DNA of 64,000 bases, from the NCBI RefSeq assembly GCF_019739195.1, contig NZ_JAHHDS010000003.1, forward strand, positions 2,170,001 to 2,234,000, in the 5' to 3' direction. The notes under the pieces are model-generated. The model saw only the letters and a list, made by a program, of their open reading frames with translations. It was not told the DNA's origin and searched no databases. The translations under genes and the position numbers were made by a program. Source of the stretch: Microcella sp. (lineage in GTDB: Bacteria > Actinomycetota > Actinomycetes > Actinomycetales > Microbacteriaceae). Shown piece by piece: positions 38,315-49,834 of this stretch; the first letter of the stretch is position 1, and each line of letters opens with the position of its first letter.

Positions 38315-38707
38315 ATGGAAGACACCCGACGTTCGCCTCTCGTCACCGTGCTGGTCATTCTTCTGGGGGCTCAGACGGTCTTCATCGTCGGGGTGACGAT
38401 CTATCTCGTGGTCGAACTACTTCTTGCCGAGGCAGACTTTCCGCCCACCGCGATCGCGCTGACCGTGCTCGTCGTGCTCGTCGCGATCTGGCTCGTCGCG
38501 ATGACGCGCGGAGTCTGGCGCGGCCGCGCCTGGACGCGCGGCAGCGTGCTCGTCTACCAGTTTCTGCAGCTCGCGATCGGCGTCGGCAGCATCCAAGGCT
38601 TCGTGCCGCGCCCCGACATCGGCTGGTGGGTGATCGCGACGGCTGTGCTCGGACTCGTGCTGGTGCTCAGTACGCCTGTGTCGAGCTACCTCGACGCCCG
38701 CGATTAG
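38315..38707 (+). CDS. small four-helix membrane protein
   Basis: About 130 residues with four hydrophobic segments (LVTVLVILLGAQTVFIVGVT first, VIATAVLGLVLVLSTPVSSY last) joined by short charged loops (RGVWRGRAWTRGS). I do not recognise the family; similar unnamed proteins are common in Microbacteriaceae. The start may be the ATG at 38315 or the in-frame ATG at 38306; neither has a clear binding site, so a leaderless message is possible. Its stop overlaps that of the convergent bcp gene (TTAG at 38704-38707). Confidence 0.7.
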   Translation: MEDTRRSPLVTVLVILLGAQTVFIVGVTIYLVVELLLAEADFPPTAIALTVLVVLVAIWLVAMTRGVWRGRAWTRGSVLVYQFLQLAIGVGSIQGFVPRPDIGWWVIATAVLGLVLVLSTPVSSYLDARD

Positions 38708-39180
38708 GCGTCGAGACCGAGCTTCTTGCGCAGGCTCGCGACGTGGCCCGTGGCCTTGACGTTGTAGAGGGCGTGCTCGATGACACCCTGCTCGTCGATG
38801 ACGAACGTCGAGCGGATAACGCCCATGACGGTCTTGCCGTACATCGACTTCTCGCCGTAGGTGCCGTAGGCGTTGTGCACCGCGAGGTCGGGGTCGCTCA
38901 ACAGCGGGAAGGGCAGGTGTTCTTCGGCGGCGAACTTCTGGAGAGCATCCGGCCCGTCTTTCGAGACGCCGAGCACGACGTAGCCGGCCGCCTGCAGCGA
39001 GGCCAGGTTGTCGCGGAAGTCGCAGGCCTGCGTCGTGCAGCCGGGCGTGCTGGCCGCGGGGTAGAAGTAGAGCACGACCTTCTTGCCGGCGTAGTTGGCG
39101 AGCGAGACGTGCGCGCCGTCTTTGTCGGGCAGCGTGAAGGCGGGGGCCGGGGTGCCGGCGTCGAGGCGGGGCTGGGCCAT
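38704..39180 (-). CDS. bcp: thioredoxin-dependent thiol peroxidase (Bcp/PrxQ)
   Basis: A 158-residue peroxiredoxin that reduces hydroperoxides with electrons from thioredoxin. The peroxidatic Cys is C48 in YPAASTPGCTTQACDFRDN and the resolving Cys is C53, the one-domain PrxQ layout. The ATG at 39180 has GAAGGAG upstream; the longer open frame is rejected. One oddity is the canonical Lys/Ala-Thr stretch replaced by PAASTPG. Cytosolic oxidative-stress defence. Confidence 0.93.
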   Translation of the reverse strand: MAQPRLDAGTPAPAFTLPDKDGAHVSLANYAGKKVVLYFYPAASTPGCTTQACDFRDNLASLQAAGYVVLGVSKDGPDALQKFAAEEHLPFPLLSDPDLAVHNAYGTYGEKSMYGKTVMGVIRSTFVIDEQGVIEHALYNVKATGHVASLRKKLGLDA

Positions 39181-39383
39181 GGGGTGCTCCTTCGTGGGCG
39201 AGGCGGCAATGTTGGGCTGGCGTAGCGGCGTGATGCGAGCGGATGCTCGACGCACGGCGCCGCACCGGCCAGCGACTCTGCACAGTGTATGGATGCGCGG
39301 CGCACGTCGGCTGAATGCCTGCCGAGTAGTGGCCCCCTCTCGCTCAGTGGTAGTGTTCTTTCTCGGCCCGCTCGCGGGCTCAC

Positions 39384-39456
<73 letters not shown>

Positions 39457-39458
39457 CG

Positions 39459-39496
39459 AAAGCCCCGGTTCGCTCTCGCCAGCAGCCGGGGTTTTT
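39459..39496 (+). terminator. rho-independent terminator of tRNA-Lys
   Basis: AAAGCCCCGG (39459-39468) pairs with CCGGGGTTTT (39486-39495), and the stem runs into a T5 tract. This is a textbook terminator three bases after the tRNA. Confidence 0.88.
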
Positions 39497-39625
39497 GCAT
39501 GCCCGGTGTCGGCACAGGGGACTTTGGTCACGAATATCGCTCAACCCGTCGCGAGAGAACGCTCTCACGCCCAGACTGGGCTCGCGCGACTCGCGCGACC
39601 ACCATTCTGAGCGGAGCCACCACCC

Positions 39626-41236
39626 GTGTTCGAGCAAGACGTCGACCCGGTCTTCGGGTCTCTGGCGCTGTCGGCTCTCGCCGCTGCGCTGCCCCTGCTG
39701 TTGCTGTTCGTGCTGCTGGGGGTGTTCAAGGTTCGGGCGCCCTTCGCGGCGATCGCGGCCCTGGGGCTCTCGATCGTGCTCGCGATCATCGGCTGGAACA
39801 TGCCGCCCGTGCAGGCTCTTAGCGCCGCGGGCGCTGGCGTCTTCTACGGGCTCTTCCCGATTCTGTGGATTCTCGTCAACGCCCTGTGGGTCTACCGCCT
39901 CACCACGGTGACGCGGTGGTTCGAGGTGTTCGGCCGCACGATCCGCTCGGTGAGCGATGATCTGCGCATCCTCTCGATTCTCATCGCGTTCTGCTTCGGC
40001 GCGCTGCTCGAGTCGCTCGCGGGCTTCGGAGCACCCGTCGCGATCTCGGCGGCCATGCTGCTCGCGGCGGGCATGGCACCGCTCAAGGCCGCGCTCGTGT
40101 CGCTGCTCGCCAACACGGCGCCCGTCGCCTTTGGCGCTCTCGCTGCTCCCGTCATCGCGCTCGCGGGCGTCACGGGCCTGCCGCTCGACGACCTCGCCTC
40201 GATGGCGGGTCGACAGACGCCGTTCATGGCACTGCTGGTTCCGATGATTCTCGTCTTCTTGGTGGATGGCCGCCGCGGCCTGAAGCAGACCTGGCCCGTC
40301 GCTCTGGTCGCAGGCTTCGTGTTCGGCCTCGCCCAGTTCGTGACGTCAAACTACTTCGCGGTCGAACTGACCGATGTGGTCGCGGCCGTGGCCACCATCG
40401 CAGCGGTGCTGCTCATGCTGCGCGTGTGGCAGCCGGCCGAGCTCGTGAGCATGAGCGGCGCCGTCGAGGTGGGGCAGCCCGCCGTCGAGCGGCCGCCCGT
40501 GCGCGAGGTGCTCATGTCGGTCGCGCCGTACCTCATCATCATGGCCGTGTTCTCGATCGCGCAGATCGCCGCCGTCAAGGCGTGGTTCGTCTCGCTCAGT
40601 GTCACCTTCGCGTGGCCGGGGCTCGATGTCGTCACCGCTGCGGGCGAGCCCGCGGGGGCGCAGATGCTCCACCTCGACACCCTCGGGGCGACGGGCACCC
40701 TGCTCTTGATCTCGGGGCTCATCACGGCCGCGGTCTACCGCATCGTGCCGCGCGCCGGGTTCGCTGCCTACGGCGCGACGCTACACCAGCTGCGCTGGAC
40801 GATCGTGACCGTCACCGCCGTGCTCGGGCTCTCGTTCGTCATGAACCTCTCGGGCCAGGCCACCTCGCTCGGTGTCGCGCTCGCTTCGGCGGGCGGGTTC
40901 TTCGTCGTGCTCTCGCCGATCATCGGCTGGATCGGCGTGGCCCTCACGGGGTCTGACACCTCGTCGAACGTGCTCTTCGGCCCCGTGCAGGTCGCCGCGG
41001 CCGAGCAGGTAGGTCTGGAACCCGTGCTCATGGCTGCGGCGAACTCGTCGGCGGGTGTGCTCGGCAAGATGCTCTCGGTGCAGAACCTCGCGGTCGCCGC
41101 TGCCGCCGTCGGCATGGTCGGCAGCGAGGGCACGCTGCTGCGCAAGCTGCTGCCCTGGAGCCTCGGCCTGCTCGCCCTCATCACGCTGCTGATCGTGCTG
41201 CAGTCGACTCCGGTGCTCGGCTGGATGGTGCCCTGA
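39626..41236 (+). CDS. lldP: L-lactate permease
   Basis: A 536-residue transporter with about 13-14 hydrophobic segments. Hallmarks are ALLESLAGFGAPVAISAAML near residue 130 and LTGSDTSSNVLFGPVQ near residue 445, both typical of the LldP/GlcA family that takes up lactate or glycolate with protons. Length fits. GTG start with GAGC upstream. No lactate dehydrogenase gene is adjacent. A GAGAG-N4-CTCTC palindrome lies at 39553-39566, about 60 bases before the start. Confidence 0.92.
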   Translation: MFEQDVDPVFGSLALSALAAALPLLLLFVLLGVFKVRAPFAAIAALGLSIVLAIIGWNMPPVQALSAAGAGVFYGLFPILWILVNALWVYRLTTVTRWFEVFGRTIRSVSDDLRILSILIAFCFGALLESLAGFGAPVAISAAMLLAAGMAPLKAALVSLLANTAPVAFGALAAPVIALAGVTGLPLDDLASMAGRQTPFMALLVPMILVFLVDGRRGLKQTWPVALVAGFVFGLAQFVTSNYFAVELTDVVAAVATIAAVLLMLRVWQPAELVSMSGAVEVGQPAVERPPVREVLMSVAPYLIIMAVFSIAQIAAVKAWFVSLSVTFAWPGLDVVTAAGEPAGAQMLHLDTLGATGTLLLISGLITAAVYRIVPRAGFAAYGATLHQLRWTIVTVTAVLGLSFVMNLSGQATSLGVALASAGGFFVVLSPIIGWIGVALTGSDTSSNVLFGPVQVAAAEQVGLEPVLMAAANSSAGVLGKMLSVQNLAVAAAAVGMVGSEGTLLRKLLPWSLGLLALITLLIVLQSTPVLGWMVP

Positions 41237-41271
41237 TCACGCCCCTGAGCCTGGCGCGACCTGGTCGTCGC

Positions 41272-41298
41272 GTCGTGGTGTCGCGAGGGAGCCACGAC
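41272..41298 (+). terminator. possible terminator after lldP
   Basis: GTCGTGG (41272-41278) and CCACGAC (41292-41298) form a seven-pair stem with a 13-base loop between lldP and the LysE gene. There is no T run; a weak call. Confidence 0.4.
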
Positions 41299-41314
41299 AC
41301 GGCAGGATGATGCC

Positions 41315-41926
41315 GTGACCATCGACACCTGGCTCATCTTCGCCCTCGCTGCACTCGGCCTGTCGTTCACCCCGGGGCCGAACGGACTTCTGGCCTTGAC
41401 CCACGGTGCGATCTACGGTCTGCGTCGCACCGTGGCCACGGTGCTCGGCGGCGCTCTCGGGTTTCTCGTCGTCATCGCGATCTCGATGTTCGGCATCGGG
41501 GCGCTGCTCACGGTGGTGCCCGAAGTGCTCACGGTGCTCAAGTGGGTAGGCGGTGCCTATCTGGTCTTTCTCGGCATCATGGTGTGGCGGTCTCCGGCCA
41601 TCACCGTGGGGCACGATGTCGAGCGGCCGAGCACCGCGTGGTGGTCACTCGCGCAGCAGGGCTTTCTCGCCGCGGTGACGAATCCGAAGGGCATCCTCTT
41701 CTTCGTCGCGTTCCTGCCCCAGTTCATCGACCCGCAGCGCGATCTCGGGGTGCAGTTCGCGATCATGGCCGCGACGTTCATCGTCATCGAGATCGTGTTC
41801 GAGCTGGTCGTGGCGGCGCTCTCGCAGTCGCTGCAGCCCCTGCTCGCGCGCGCCGGGCGCTGGTTCAACCGGGTGACGGGCGGGTTCTTCATCGCGATCG
41901 GCGTGCTGCTGCCCTGGCAGCTCTAG
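41315..41926 (+). CDS. LysE-family amino-acid exporter (first copy)
   Basis: A 203-residue membrane protein with five to six helices. The LysE/RhtB signature is near the start (LSFTPGPNGLLALTHGAIYG) and NPKGILFFVAFLPQFID lies in the middle. The family exports amino acids or related small metabolites. It starts at GTG. A second, divergent LysE-type gene follows 37 bases downstream in the same direction, so they may be co-transcribed. Confidence 0.88.
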   Translation: MTIDTWLIFALAALGLSFTPGPNGLLALTHGAIYGLRRTVATVLGGALGFLVVIAISMFGIGALLTVVPEVLTVLKWVGGAYLVFLGIMVWRSPAITVGHDVERPSTAWWSLAQQGFLAAVTNPKGILFFVAFLPQFIDPQRDLGVQFAIMAATFIVIEIVFELVVAALSQSLQPLLARAGRWFNRVTGGFFIAIGVLLPWQL

Positions 41927-41963
41927 CGCTAGAGGTGAACTGAGTTCGCCTAAGATCACCCTC

Positions 41964-42596
41964 GTGGTTCCTCTCCCCGAGCTGCTTGCCTTCGTCGTCG
42001 CAGCAATCGTCATCATCGCCATCCCCGGCCCGAGCGTGCTGTTCGTCGTGGGTCGGGCGCTCGTGCTCGGCAAGCGCGGTGCGCTGCTGAGCGTGCTCGG
42101 CAATGCGGCGGGAGTCGCCATCCAGATCATCGCTGTCGCCGCGGGGCTCGGCGTGCTCGTCGCACAGTCGGTCATGCTGCTCACGGTGCTGAAGATCGTG
42201 GGGGCGCTCGTGCTCGTCTGGCTGGGCATCCAGGCGATCCGCCACCGCCACGCCGTGTCGGGGGCAGACCTGCCCGCCGTGTCGGCGCGGCCCGCTCGCC
42301 TGCTGCGCGAGAGCTTTCTGGTGGGCATCAGCAACCCCAAGACAATCGTCTTCTTCGTGGCCGCCCTGCCGCAGTTCGTCGTGCCGGGCGCGGGAAGCCC
42401 GGTGCTGCAGATGCTCGAACTCGGCGCGATCTTTCTCGTGCTCGGTGTCGCGGGCGACAGCGTCTATGCGCTCGCCGCGGGCGCCGCGCGCGACTGGTTC
42501 GCGACGAACCCTCGCCGCATGAGCGGGATGCGCGCAACGGGCGGCGCGGCGCTCATCGGCCTCGGCGGCGCCATGGCCGTCACGGCGCGCTCCTAG
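41964..42596 (+). CDS. LysE-family amino-acid exporter (second copy)
   Basis: A 210-residue LysE/RhtB-type protein with IPGPSVLFVVGRALVLGKRG near the start and SNPKTIVFFVAALPQFV in the middle. It is clearly distinct in sequence from the copy upstream. Substrate unknown. It starts at GTG. The TAG stop lies inside the first unit of a 39-base tandem repeat that continues to the stop of the convergent ppsA gene. Confidence 0.88.
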   Translation: MVPLPELLAFVVAAIVIIAIPGPSVLFVVGRALVLGKRGALLSVLGNAAGVAIQIIAVAAGLGVLVAQSVMLLTVLKIVGALVLVWLGIQAIRHRHAVSGADLPAVSARPARLLRESFLVGISNPKTIVFFVAALPQFVVPGAGSPVLQMLELGAIFLVLGVAGDSVYALAAGAARDWFATNPRRMSGMRATGGAALIGLGGAMAVTARS

Positions 42597-42670
42597 CGCG
42601 CCGTGCACGGGAGAGCGCAGTCGGCGCGCTCGTAGCGCGCCGTGCACGGTACAGCGCAGTCGGCGCGCTC

Positions 42671-42677
<7 letters not shown>
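42584..42677. repeat. 39-bp tandem repeat between convergent stop codons
   Basis: Two copies (42584-42622 and 42623-42661) of a 39-base GC-rich unit differ at about three positions, and a third partial copy covers 42662-42677. CTAG in copy one is the stop of the LysE gene, and CTAG in the partial copy is the stop of ppsA on the other strand. The middle copy has GTAG instead. Confidence 0.9.
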
Positions 42678-45039
<2,362 letters not shown>

Positions 45040-45043
<4 letters not shown>

Positions 45044-45918
45044 GAGGTGCTCCTGTCGTCGGTGGCCGCCTCGCGGCGGCGCAGTGTGGCGAGAATCACG
45101 GCGGCCATCTCTTCGACCGAGCGGTCGGTCGAGTCGAGGTACGGCACGCCGTGGCGCCGGTAGAGGTCTTCGGCCCAGCGCACCTCTCGGCTGCACTGGG
45201 GGAGCGAGGAATAGACCGACCCGGGACGCCGGGCGGCGCGCACCTCGCTGAGTCGCTGCGGGTTGGCAGTGAGGCCGAAGAGCCGGTCGGCGTGGGGCCG
45301 CAAAGGCCGGGGCAGGTCGTCGCTCGGCCCGCCCCCTGATGGCAGGTCGTCGTCGGTGAGCGGATAGTTGGCGACGACGACACCGTGCTGCAGGGCGAGG
45401 TACATCGAGGTCGGAGTCTTGCCGCAGCGCGACGGGGCGATGAGGATCACCTGCGCCCGATCGAGGGCGCGCAGACTCTGACCGTCGTCGTGCTCGATCG
45501 CGTACTCGATCGCCCACATGCGGTCGTGGTAGCGATCGAGATCGCCGAGGCTGTGCACGGTGCCGCGGCCGGGCTGCGCACTCACACCGAGCGCGGCCTC
45601 GACCTCGCGCAGATGCCCGCCGAGCAGGTCGATGACGATCGCGGGCGCTGCAGCGACGCGCTGGCGCACGGCCAGATCTCGGATGGTCGTGAAGACGAGT
45701 GGCGGAGCATCCGTCGGCGCAGCACCGGCTTTCGCGGCGATCGTGGCCACCGCCTCAGTAGCCGCATCGGCGCTGTCGACGAAGGGGATCGTGTGTCGGT
45801 CGAGGGGCACGCCAGGAAAACTCACGAGCAGAGCGCTGCCGAGGGTCTCGGCCGTGATGGCGGTGCCGTCGGAGACGAAGAAGACGGCGCGCGGGGCAGG
45901 GATGGATGCGCTGCCCAT
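45040..45918 (-). CDS. ppsR: pyruvate, water dikinase regulatory protein (PSRP/DUF299)
   Basis: A 292-residue bifunctional kinase/phosphorylase that switches PEP synthase off by ADP-dependent phosphorylation and on by Pi-dependent dephosphorylation. Visible: [20 protein letters not shown] at the start, the P-loop-like [19 protein letters not shown] near residue 160, and a conserved YPLTDDDLP region. It is translationally coupled to its target, ppsA. Confidence 0.92.
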
Positions 45919-46025
45919 GCGGCCCTCCCCACGCGAATCCGGCGTCGACGCCGGTGCCTTCTCAGGCTAGAGGGCCCACGTGCGCGAGCGCAGGGGCCTT
46001 TGGTCCTGCGCGGTGTCGCAGGGGC

Positions 46026-46223
46026 TCAGTCCTCGAGCTCGAGCAACTCTCGTTCGCGGCTCTCTTCGATGACCGAGCCGACGGCCACGGCGACACTGAT
46101 GCCCCAGCTCACCCACATGAGGGCAAGGCGCCAGTCGCGCGGGCCGGTGCGGGTCTGGTTGATGACGCCGATCGCCGAGAACGCCGCGCCGATGACGGCG
46201 CCGTTGAACAGAAACTTGCGCAT
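46026..46223 (-). CDS. small two-helix membrane protein
   Basis: A 65-residue protein beginning MRKFLFNGAVIGAAFSAIGV, with two hydrophobic segments separated by QTRTGPRDWR and an acidic C-terminal tail (EESRERELLELED). The upstream GGGAGG is a strong ribosome binding site. No family recognised. Confidence 0.65.
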   Translation of the reverse strand: MRKFLFNGAVIGAAFSAIGVINQTRTGPRDWRLALMWVSWGISVAVAVGSVIEESRERELLELED

Positions 46224-46311
46224 GAGACCTCCCGAGTCGATGACTCCACGCTATCGGCTGGGCACGGCGGGCGGCGAAGTCTGAACGGTGCCCCAGAGCC
46301 AGCCACGAAAC

Positions 46312-46344
46312 TGACCGATCGGCCAGAGTCTGACCGCCTGGTCA
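46312..46344. promoter_or_regulatory. paired TetR operator candidates before the MMPL cassette
   Basis: TGACC-GCCT-GGTCA (46331-46344) is a perfect inverted repeat. TGACCGATCGGCCA (46312-46325) is a near-perfect one, with a palindromic CCGATCGG core. Their centres lie 19 bases apart, on one face of the helix or nearly so, and the second ends 14 bases before the tetR ATG. They probably bind the adjacent TetR protein. Confidence 0.65.
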
Positions 46345-46358
46345 ACTACCGTCGAGTC

Positions 46359-46916
46359 ATGCCTCTTCACGATGACCTGCGCGCGATCGCGCTCGCCGAG
46401 TTCGCCGCCTCCGGCTACGCGGCGACCTCGCTGCAGCGCATCGCCGATCTCGCGGGCACGTCAAAGGCGAGCGTGCTCTACCACTTCGCCTCGAAAGAGC
46501 TGCTGCTGGCCGACATCGTCAGCCCGGCCCTCGACGACATGGAGCGCCTCATCGAGACGATCGAGCACGGCGGCGGACTGCGCCGGGCGGAGTTCGTCGA
46601 GCAGTTCGTCGACCTGCTGCTGCTGCATCGCGAGGTCGTGCCGCTGGTGATCAACCAGGGCGCCACGCTCGATGACGTGCCCGTCATGCATCGGGCCACC
46701 GAGAGCATGCGCCGCGTCGCCGAGCTATTCAGGCTCGCGAGCGGTTCAACGATGGAGAAGCTGCGCTTCGGCGTGGCCTTCGGCGGCGTCGCCTACACTC
46801 TGGCGGCCGCCGAGCGACTGGGACTCAGCGGCGAGATCCCGATCGACGAGGTGCGCGGCGCGCTCCTGACGATTCTGCACGACCTGCTCGTGCCCGCTGA
46901 ATCCACCGCCCGCTAA
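46359..46916 (+). CDS. TetR/AcrR-family repressor of the MMPL cassette
   Basis: A 185-residue regulator. The helix-turn-helix is in TSLQRIADLAGTSKASVLYHF near residues 25-45, with an all-helical ligand domain after it. The ATG at 46359 is chosen: it starts an intact N-terminus just after the operator pair; upstream open frame would cover that operator and the small membrane gene. It is followed after 14 bases by the MMPL transporter and probably represses the three-gene operon. Ligand unknown. Confidence 0.87.
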   Translation: MPLHDDLRAIALAEFAASGYAATSLQRIADLAGTSKASVLYHFASKELLLADIVSPALDDMERLIETIEHGGGLRRAEFVEQFVDLLLLHREVVPLVINQGATLDDVPVMHRATESMRRVAELFRLASGSTMEKLRFGVAFGGVAYTLAAAERLGLSGEIPIDEVRGALLTILHDLLVPAESTAR

Positions 46917-46930
46917 GGAGCCCTACTCGC

Positions 46931-49834
46931 ATGGCCACGCTTCTCTACCGGCTCGGCCGGTTCTCATACCGACGCGCGCGACTCGTCATCATCGTCTGGG
47001 TGCTCGCGCTCGCGGCTGCCGTCGGTGCGGGAATCGGGCTCGGCGGGCAGACCGACGAGACCTTCAGCATCCCGGGCACCGAATCGCAAGTGGCGCTCGA
47101 CCAGCTCAACGCCCTGTTTCCGGCCGTTGCCGGGGCGAGTGCGCAGGCCGTCGTCGTCGCGCCCGAGGGTGCGAGCGTCACAGATGAGGCCCTGCGCGAC
47201 GAGATCGCGGTGCTCGTCGGCGAGCTGGAGGCCGTCGATGGTGTCGACTCGGTGCTCGGCCCGTTCGACGAGTTCGCCAGCAACCAGATCAGCGACGACG
47301 AGACGATCGCTCTCGTGCGCGTGCAGCTGGTGGGCGCGTCGAGCGACGTCAGCGAATCCACGCTCGACGAACTCATCGCAACCGCTGATGCGATCGACGC
47401 GCGCGTCGAGTTCGCCGGCCAGGTCTTTCAAGACACGACGGTGGGTCTGACCATCACCGAGGTGCTCGGCGTGCTCTTCGCGGGCGCGGTGCTCATCATC
47501 ACCTTCGGTTCGCTGCGGCCCGCCTGGATGCCTCTCGCCACCGCACTTATCGGCGTCGGCATCGTCATCGGCGGCATTCTGGCACTCGCGGCCGTGCTGC
47601 CGGTCTCGAGCTCGGCGCCGCTGCTCGCGGTCATGATCGGCCTCGCGGTCGGCATCGACTATGCCCTGTTCATCTTGTCGCGCCATCGAGGGCAACTGGC
47701 GAGGGGCATGGATGCGCCCGAGTCTGCCGCGGTGGCCGTCGGCACAGCGGGCAGCGCCGTCGTGTTCGCCGGGGTGACCGTCATCATCGCGCTGCTCGGC
47801 CTGCTCGTCGTCGGCGTGCCTTTCCTGTCGGTCATGGGCATCGGCGCGGCTCTCGCCGTGCTCGTCGCCATCGCGGGCGCGGTCACGCTGCTGCCCGCGC
47901 TGCTCGGTCTCGCGGGTGCGAAGCTCGCCCCGAAAGAGGGCTCGCGCGCCTGGAAGCGTGCGCACCCGACGGCGTCGACCAGCCCGACGATGGGTCGACG
48001 CTGGGTGCGCGGCGTCATGAAGCGCCCCGTGCTCACCACGATCTCGGTCGTCGCTGTGCTCGGCGTGCTCTCGATTCCGGCGTTCTCGCTCGACCTCAAT
48101 CTGCCCGACGGCGGCAGCGAGCCTGCTGGCTCGACGCAGCGCGAGGCCTACGACCTCATCGCCGAGGGCTTCGGCCCCGGCACTGCGGGTCCGCTGCTCG
48201 TGACCCTCGACATCACGCAGACGACCGATATTCTCGACGACCTCGCCGACATCCGTGCTGAGCTCGAGGGGGTCGACGGGGTCGCGAGCGTGAGCCCGGG
48301 CATCCCGTCACCGGGCCTCGAGACGGCGATCTTCCAGGTTGCTCCCGAGACCGCACCCGACGACCCCGCCACCAAGCTCGTCGTTGCCGACCTGCGCGAG
48401 CTCGCGCCGTCGATCGAAGCCGAGTTCGGCACGCCGCTGGCCGTCACGGGCGTCACAGCGATCGGCATCGACATCTCGACACGGCTCACGAACGCGCTCG
48501 TGCCGTTCGGTCTCGTCGTCGTCGGGCTCTCGGTGATTCTGCTCATGGCGGTGTTCCGATCGGTGCTCGTTCCCGTCAAGGCCGCGCTGGGCTTTCTGCT
48601 CTCGGTCGGCAGTGCGATGGGCATTACGGTCGCCGTCTTCCAGTGGGGCTGGGGCGCAGAGCTGCTGCACGCCGAGCCCGGCCCGATCTTGAGCTTCATG
48701 CCGATCATCCTCATGGCAGTGCTCTTCGGCCTCGCGATGGACTACGAGGTGTTTCTCGTCTCGGGCATGCGCGAAGAGTTCGTGCGCACGGGCGACCCGC
48801 GCACGTCGATCGAAGACGGCTTCGCGAACGGCGCGCGCGTCGTCACAGCGGCAGCGCTCATCATGTTCTTCGTCTTCGCCTCGTTCGTGCCCGAAGGCGC
48901 GGGGCTCATCAAGCCCATCGCCCTGAGCCTCGCCGTGGGCATCGCGATCGATGCCTTCATCGTGCGCATGACGCTCGGCCCTGCCCTCATGACGCTGTTC
49001 GGTCGCGCCGGCTGGTGGTTTCCGCGCGTGCTCGACCGGCTGCTGCCCGACCTCGACGTCGAGGGCGAGAAGCTGCGGCACCACCGCGATCACCGCGAAT
49101 GGGCGGCACTGCAGGGCGACTCCATCATCGTCGCCGAGGGGCTGCGACTGTCGGGGTCGGATGCCCGCCTCGACGTCGTCGCGGGGCCCGGCTCGCGCAT
49201 CGACCTCGTCGGCGATGCCGCCACGCGGCGACTCGTCGGCGCGACCCTCGCGGGCTACCTGCCGATCGCCGGTGGGCGCGCGGTCATCTCCGACGCTGTG
49301 CTGCCCTCCGAGGCGGGTCGTGCCTCGCGTCGGGTCACCCTCGTCGATGTGAGCGGCGACCGGCTCGCGCCCTCGGTGACGATCGGCGCGCTCGTGAGCG
49401 AGCGCATGGCTCTGGCTGCCGGATACCCTCGCGCCCCCCGTCGCGTGCGCCGCTGGCTCGGCAGACTCGCGGCGACGGTCGACGCGCTCGGCGTCGACGC
49501 CCAGGCGATCCGCGACCCCGAGAGCGGCGTCGTCGCGCTCGACGCGCGCCGACGGGCGCTCGTGCTCGCGGCCGTCGCCACACTCGACGCCACCGCCGTG
49601 ATCGTGCTCGACCACCGTGACGACGCGCTCAGTGCCGCCGACATCGACCTCGCCGACGCGCTCGTGCAGCGACTCGCACCGCCCTCGGTCGTGCGTGTCT
49701 GGGGGCGCGAGCCCGGCTCTGTCGCCTCGACTGCCGCGACCACGATCGTGCTCGACGCAGTGCCGGGCTCGATCGGCACCTCGACCGACAGCGACCTTCG
49801 ACCCGCCCTCGCAGACAGGAGCGACGTCTCATGA
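46931..49834 (+). CDS. MMPL/RND transporter with a degenerate ABC-ATPase-like C-terminal domain
   Basis: A 967-residue protein. Residues about 1-715 are a normal MMPL/RND exporter with two sets of six helices, two outside loops, and the motifs GLAVGIDYALFILSRHR and LFGLAMDYEVFLVSGMREEF. Residues about 725-945 are not part of the usual MMPL layout. They read like an ABC ATPase stripped of its catalytic residues: GPGSRIDLVGDAATRRL near 750 in place of Walker A (no GKT/S), GYLPIAGG after it, ALDARRRALVLAAVATLDAT near 868 in the signature position, and VIVLDHRDDALSAADIDLAD as Walker B with His for Glu. The next gene, a YhgE/Pip protein, overlaps by 4 bases. The pseudo-ABC reading is inference from spacing and residue pattern. 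Confidence 0.85.
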   Translation: MATLLYRLGRFSYRRARLVIIVWVLALAAAVGAGIGLGGQTDETFSIPGTESQVALDQLNALFPAVAGASAQAVVVAPEGASVTDEALRDEIAVLVGELEAVDGVDSVLGPFDEFASNQISDDETIALVRVQLVGASSDVSESTLDELIATADAIDARVEFAGQVFQDTTVGLTITEVLGVLFAGAVLIITFGSLRPAWMPLATALIGVGIVIGGILALAAVLPVSSSAPLLAVMIGLAVGIDYALFILSRHRGQLARGMDAPESAAVAVGTAGSAVVFAGVTVIIALLGLLVVGVPFLSVMGIGAALAVLVAIAGAVTLLPALLGLAGAKLAPKEGSRAWKRAHPTASTSPTMGRRWVRGVMKRPVLTTISVVAVLGVLSIPAFSLDLNLPDGGSEPAGSTQREAYDLIAEGFGPGTAGPLLVTLDITQTTDILDDLADIRAELEGVDGVASVSPGIPSPGLETAIFQVAPETAPDDPATKLVVADLRELAPSIEAEFGTPLAVTGVTAIGIDISTRLTNALVPFGLVVVGLSVILLMAVFRSVLVPVKAALGFLLSVGSAMGITVAVFQWGWGAELLHAEPGPILSFMPIILMAVLFGLAMDYEVFLVSGMREEFVRTGDPRTSIEDGFANGARVVTAAALIMFFVFASFVPEGAGLIKPIALSLAVGIAIDAFIVRMTLGPALMTLFGRAGWWFPRVLDRLLPDLDVEGEKLRHHRDHREWAALQGDSIIVAEGLRLSGSDARLDVVAGPGSRIDLVGDAATRRLVGATLAGYLPIAGGRAVISDAVLPSEAGRASRRVTLVDVSGDRLAPSVTIGALVSERMALAAGYPRAPRRVRRWLGRLAATVDALGVDAQAIRDPESGVVALDARRRALVLAAVATLDATAVIVLDHRDDALSAADIDLADALVQRLAPPSVVRVWGREPGSVASTAATTIVLDAVPGSIGTSTDSDLRPALADRSDVS

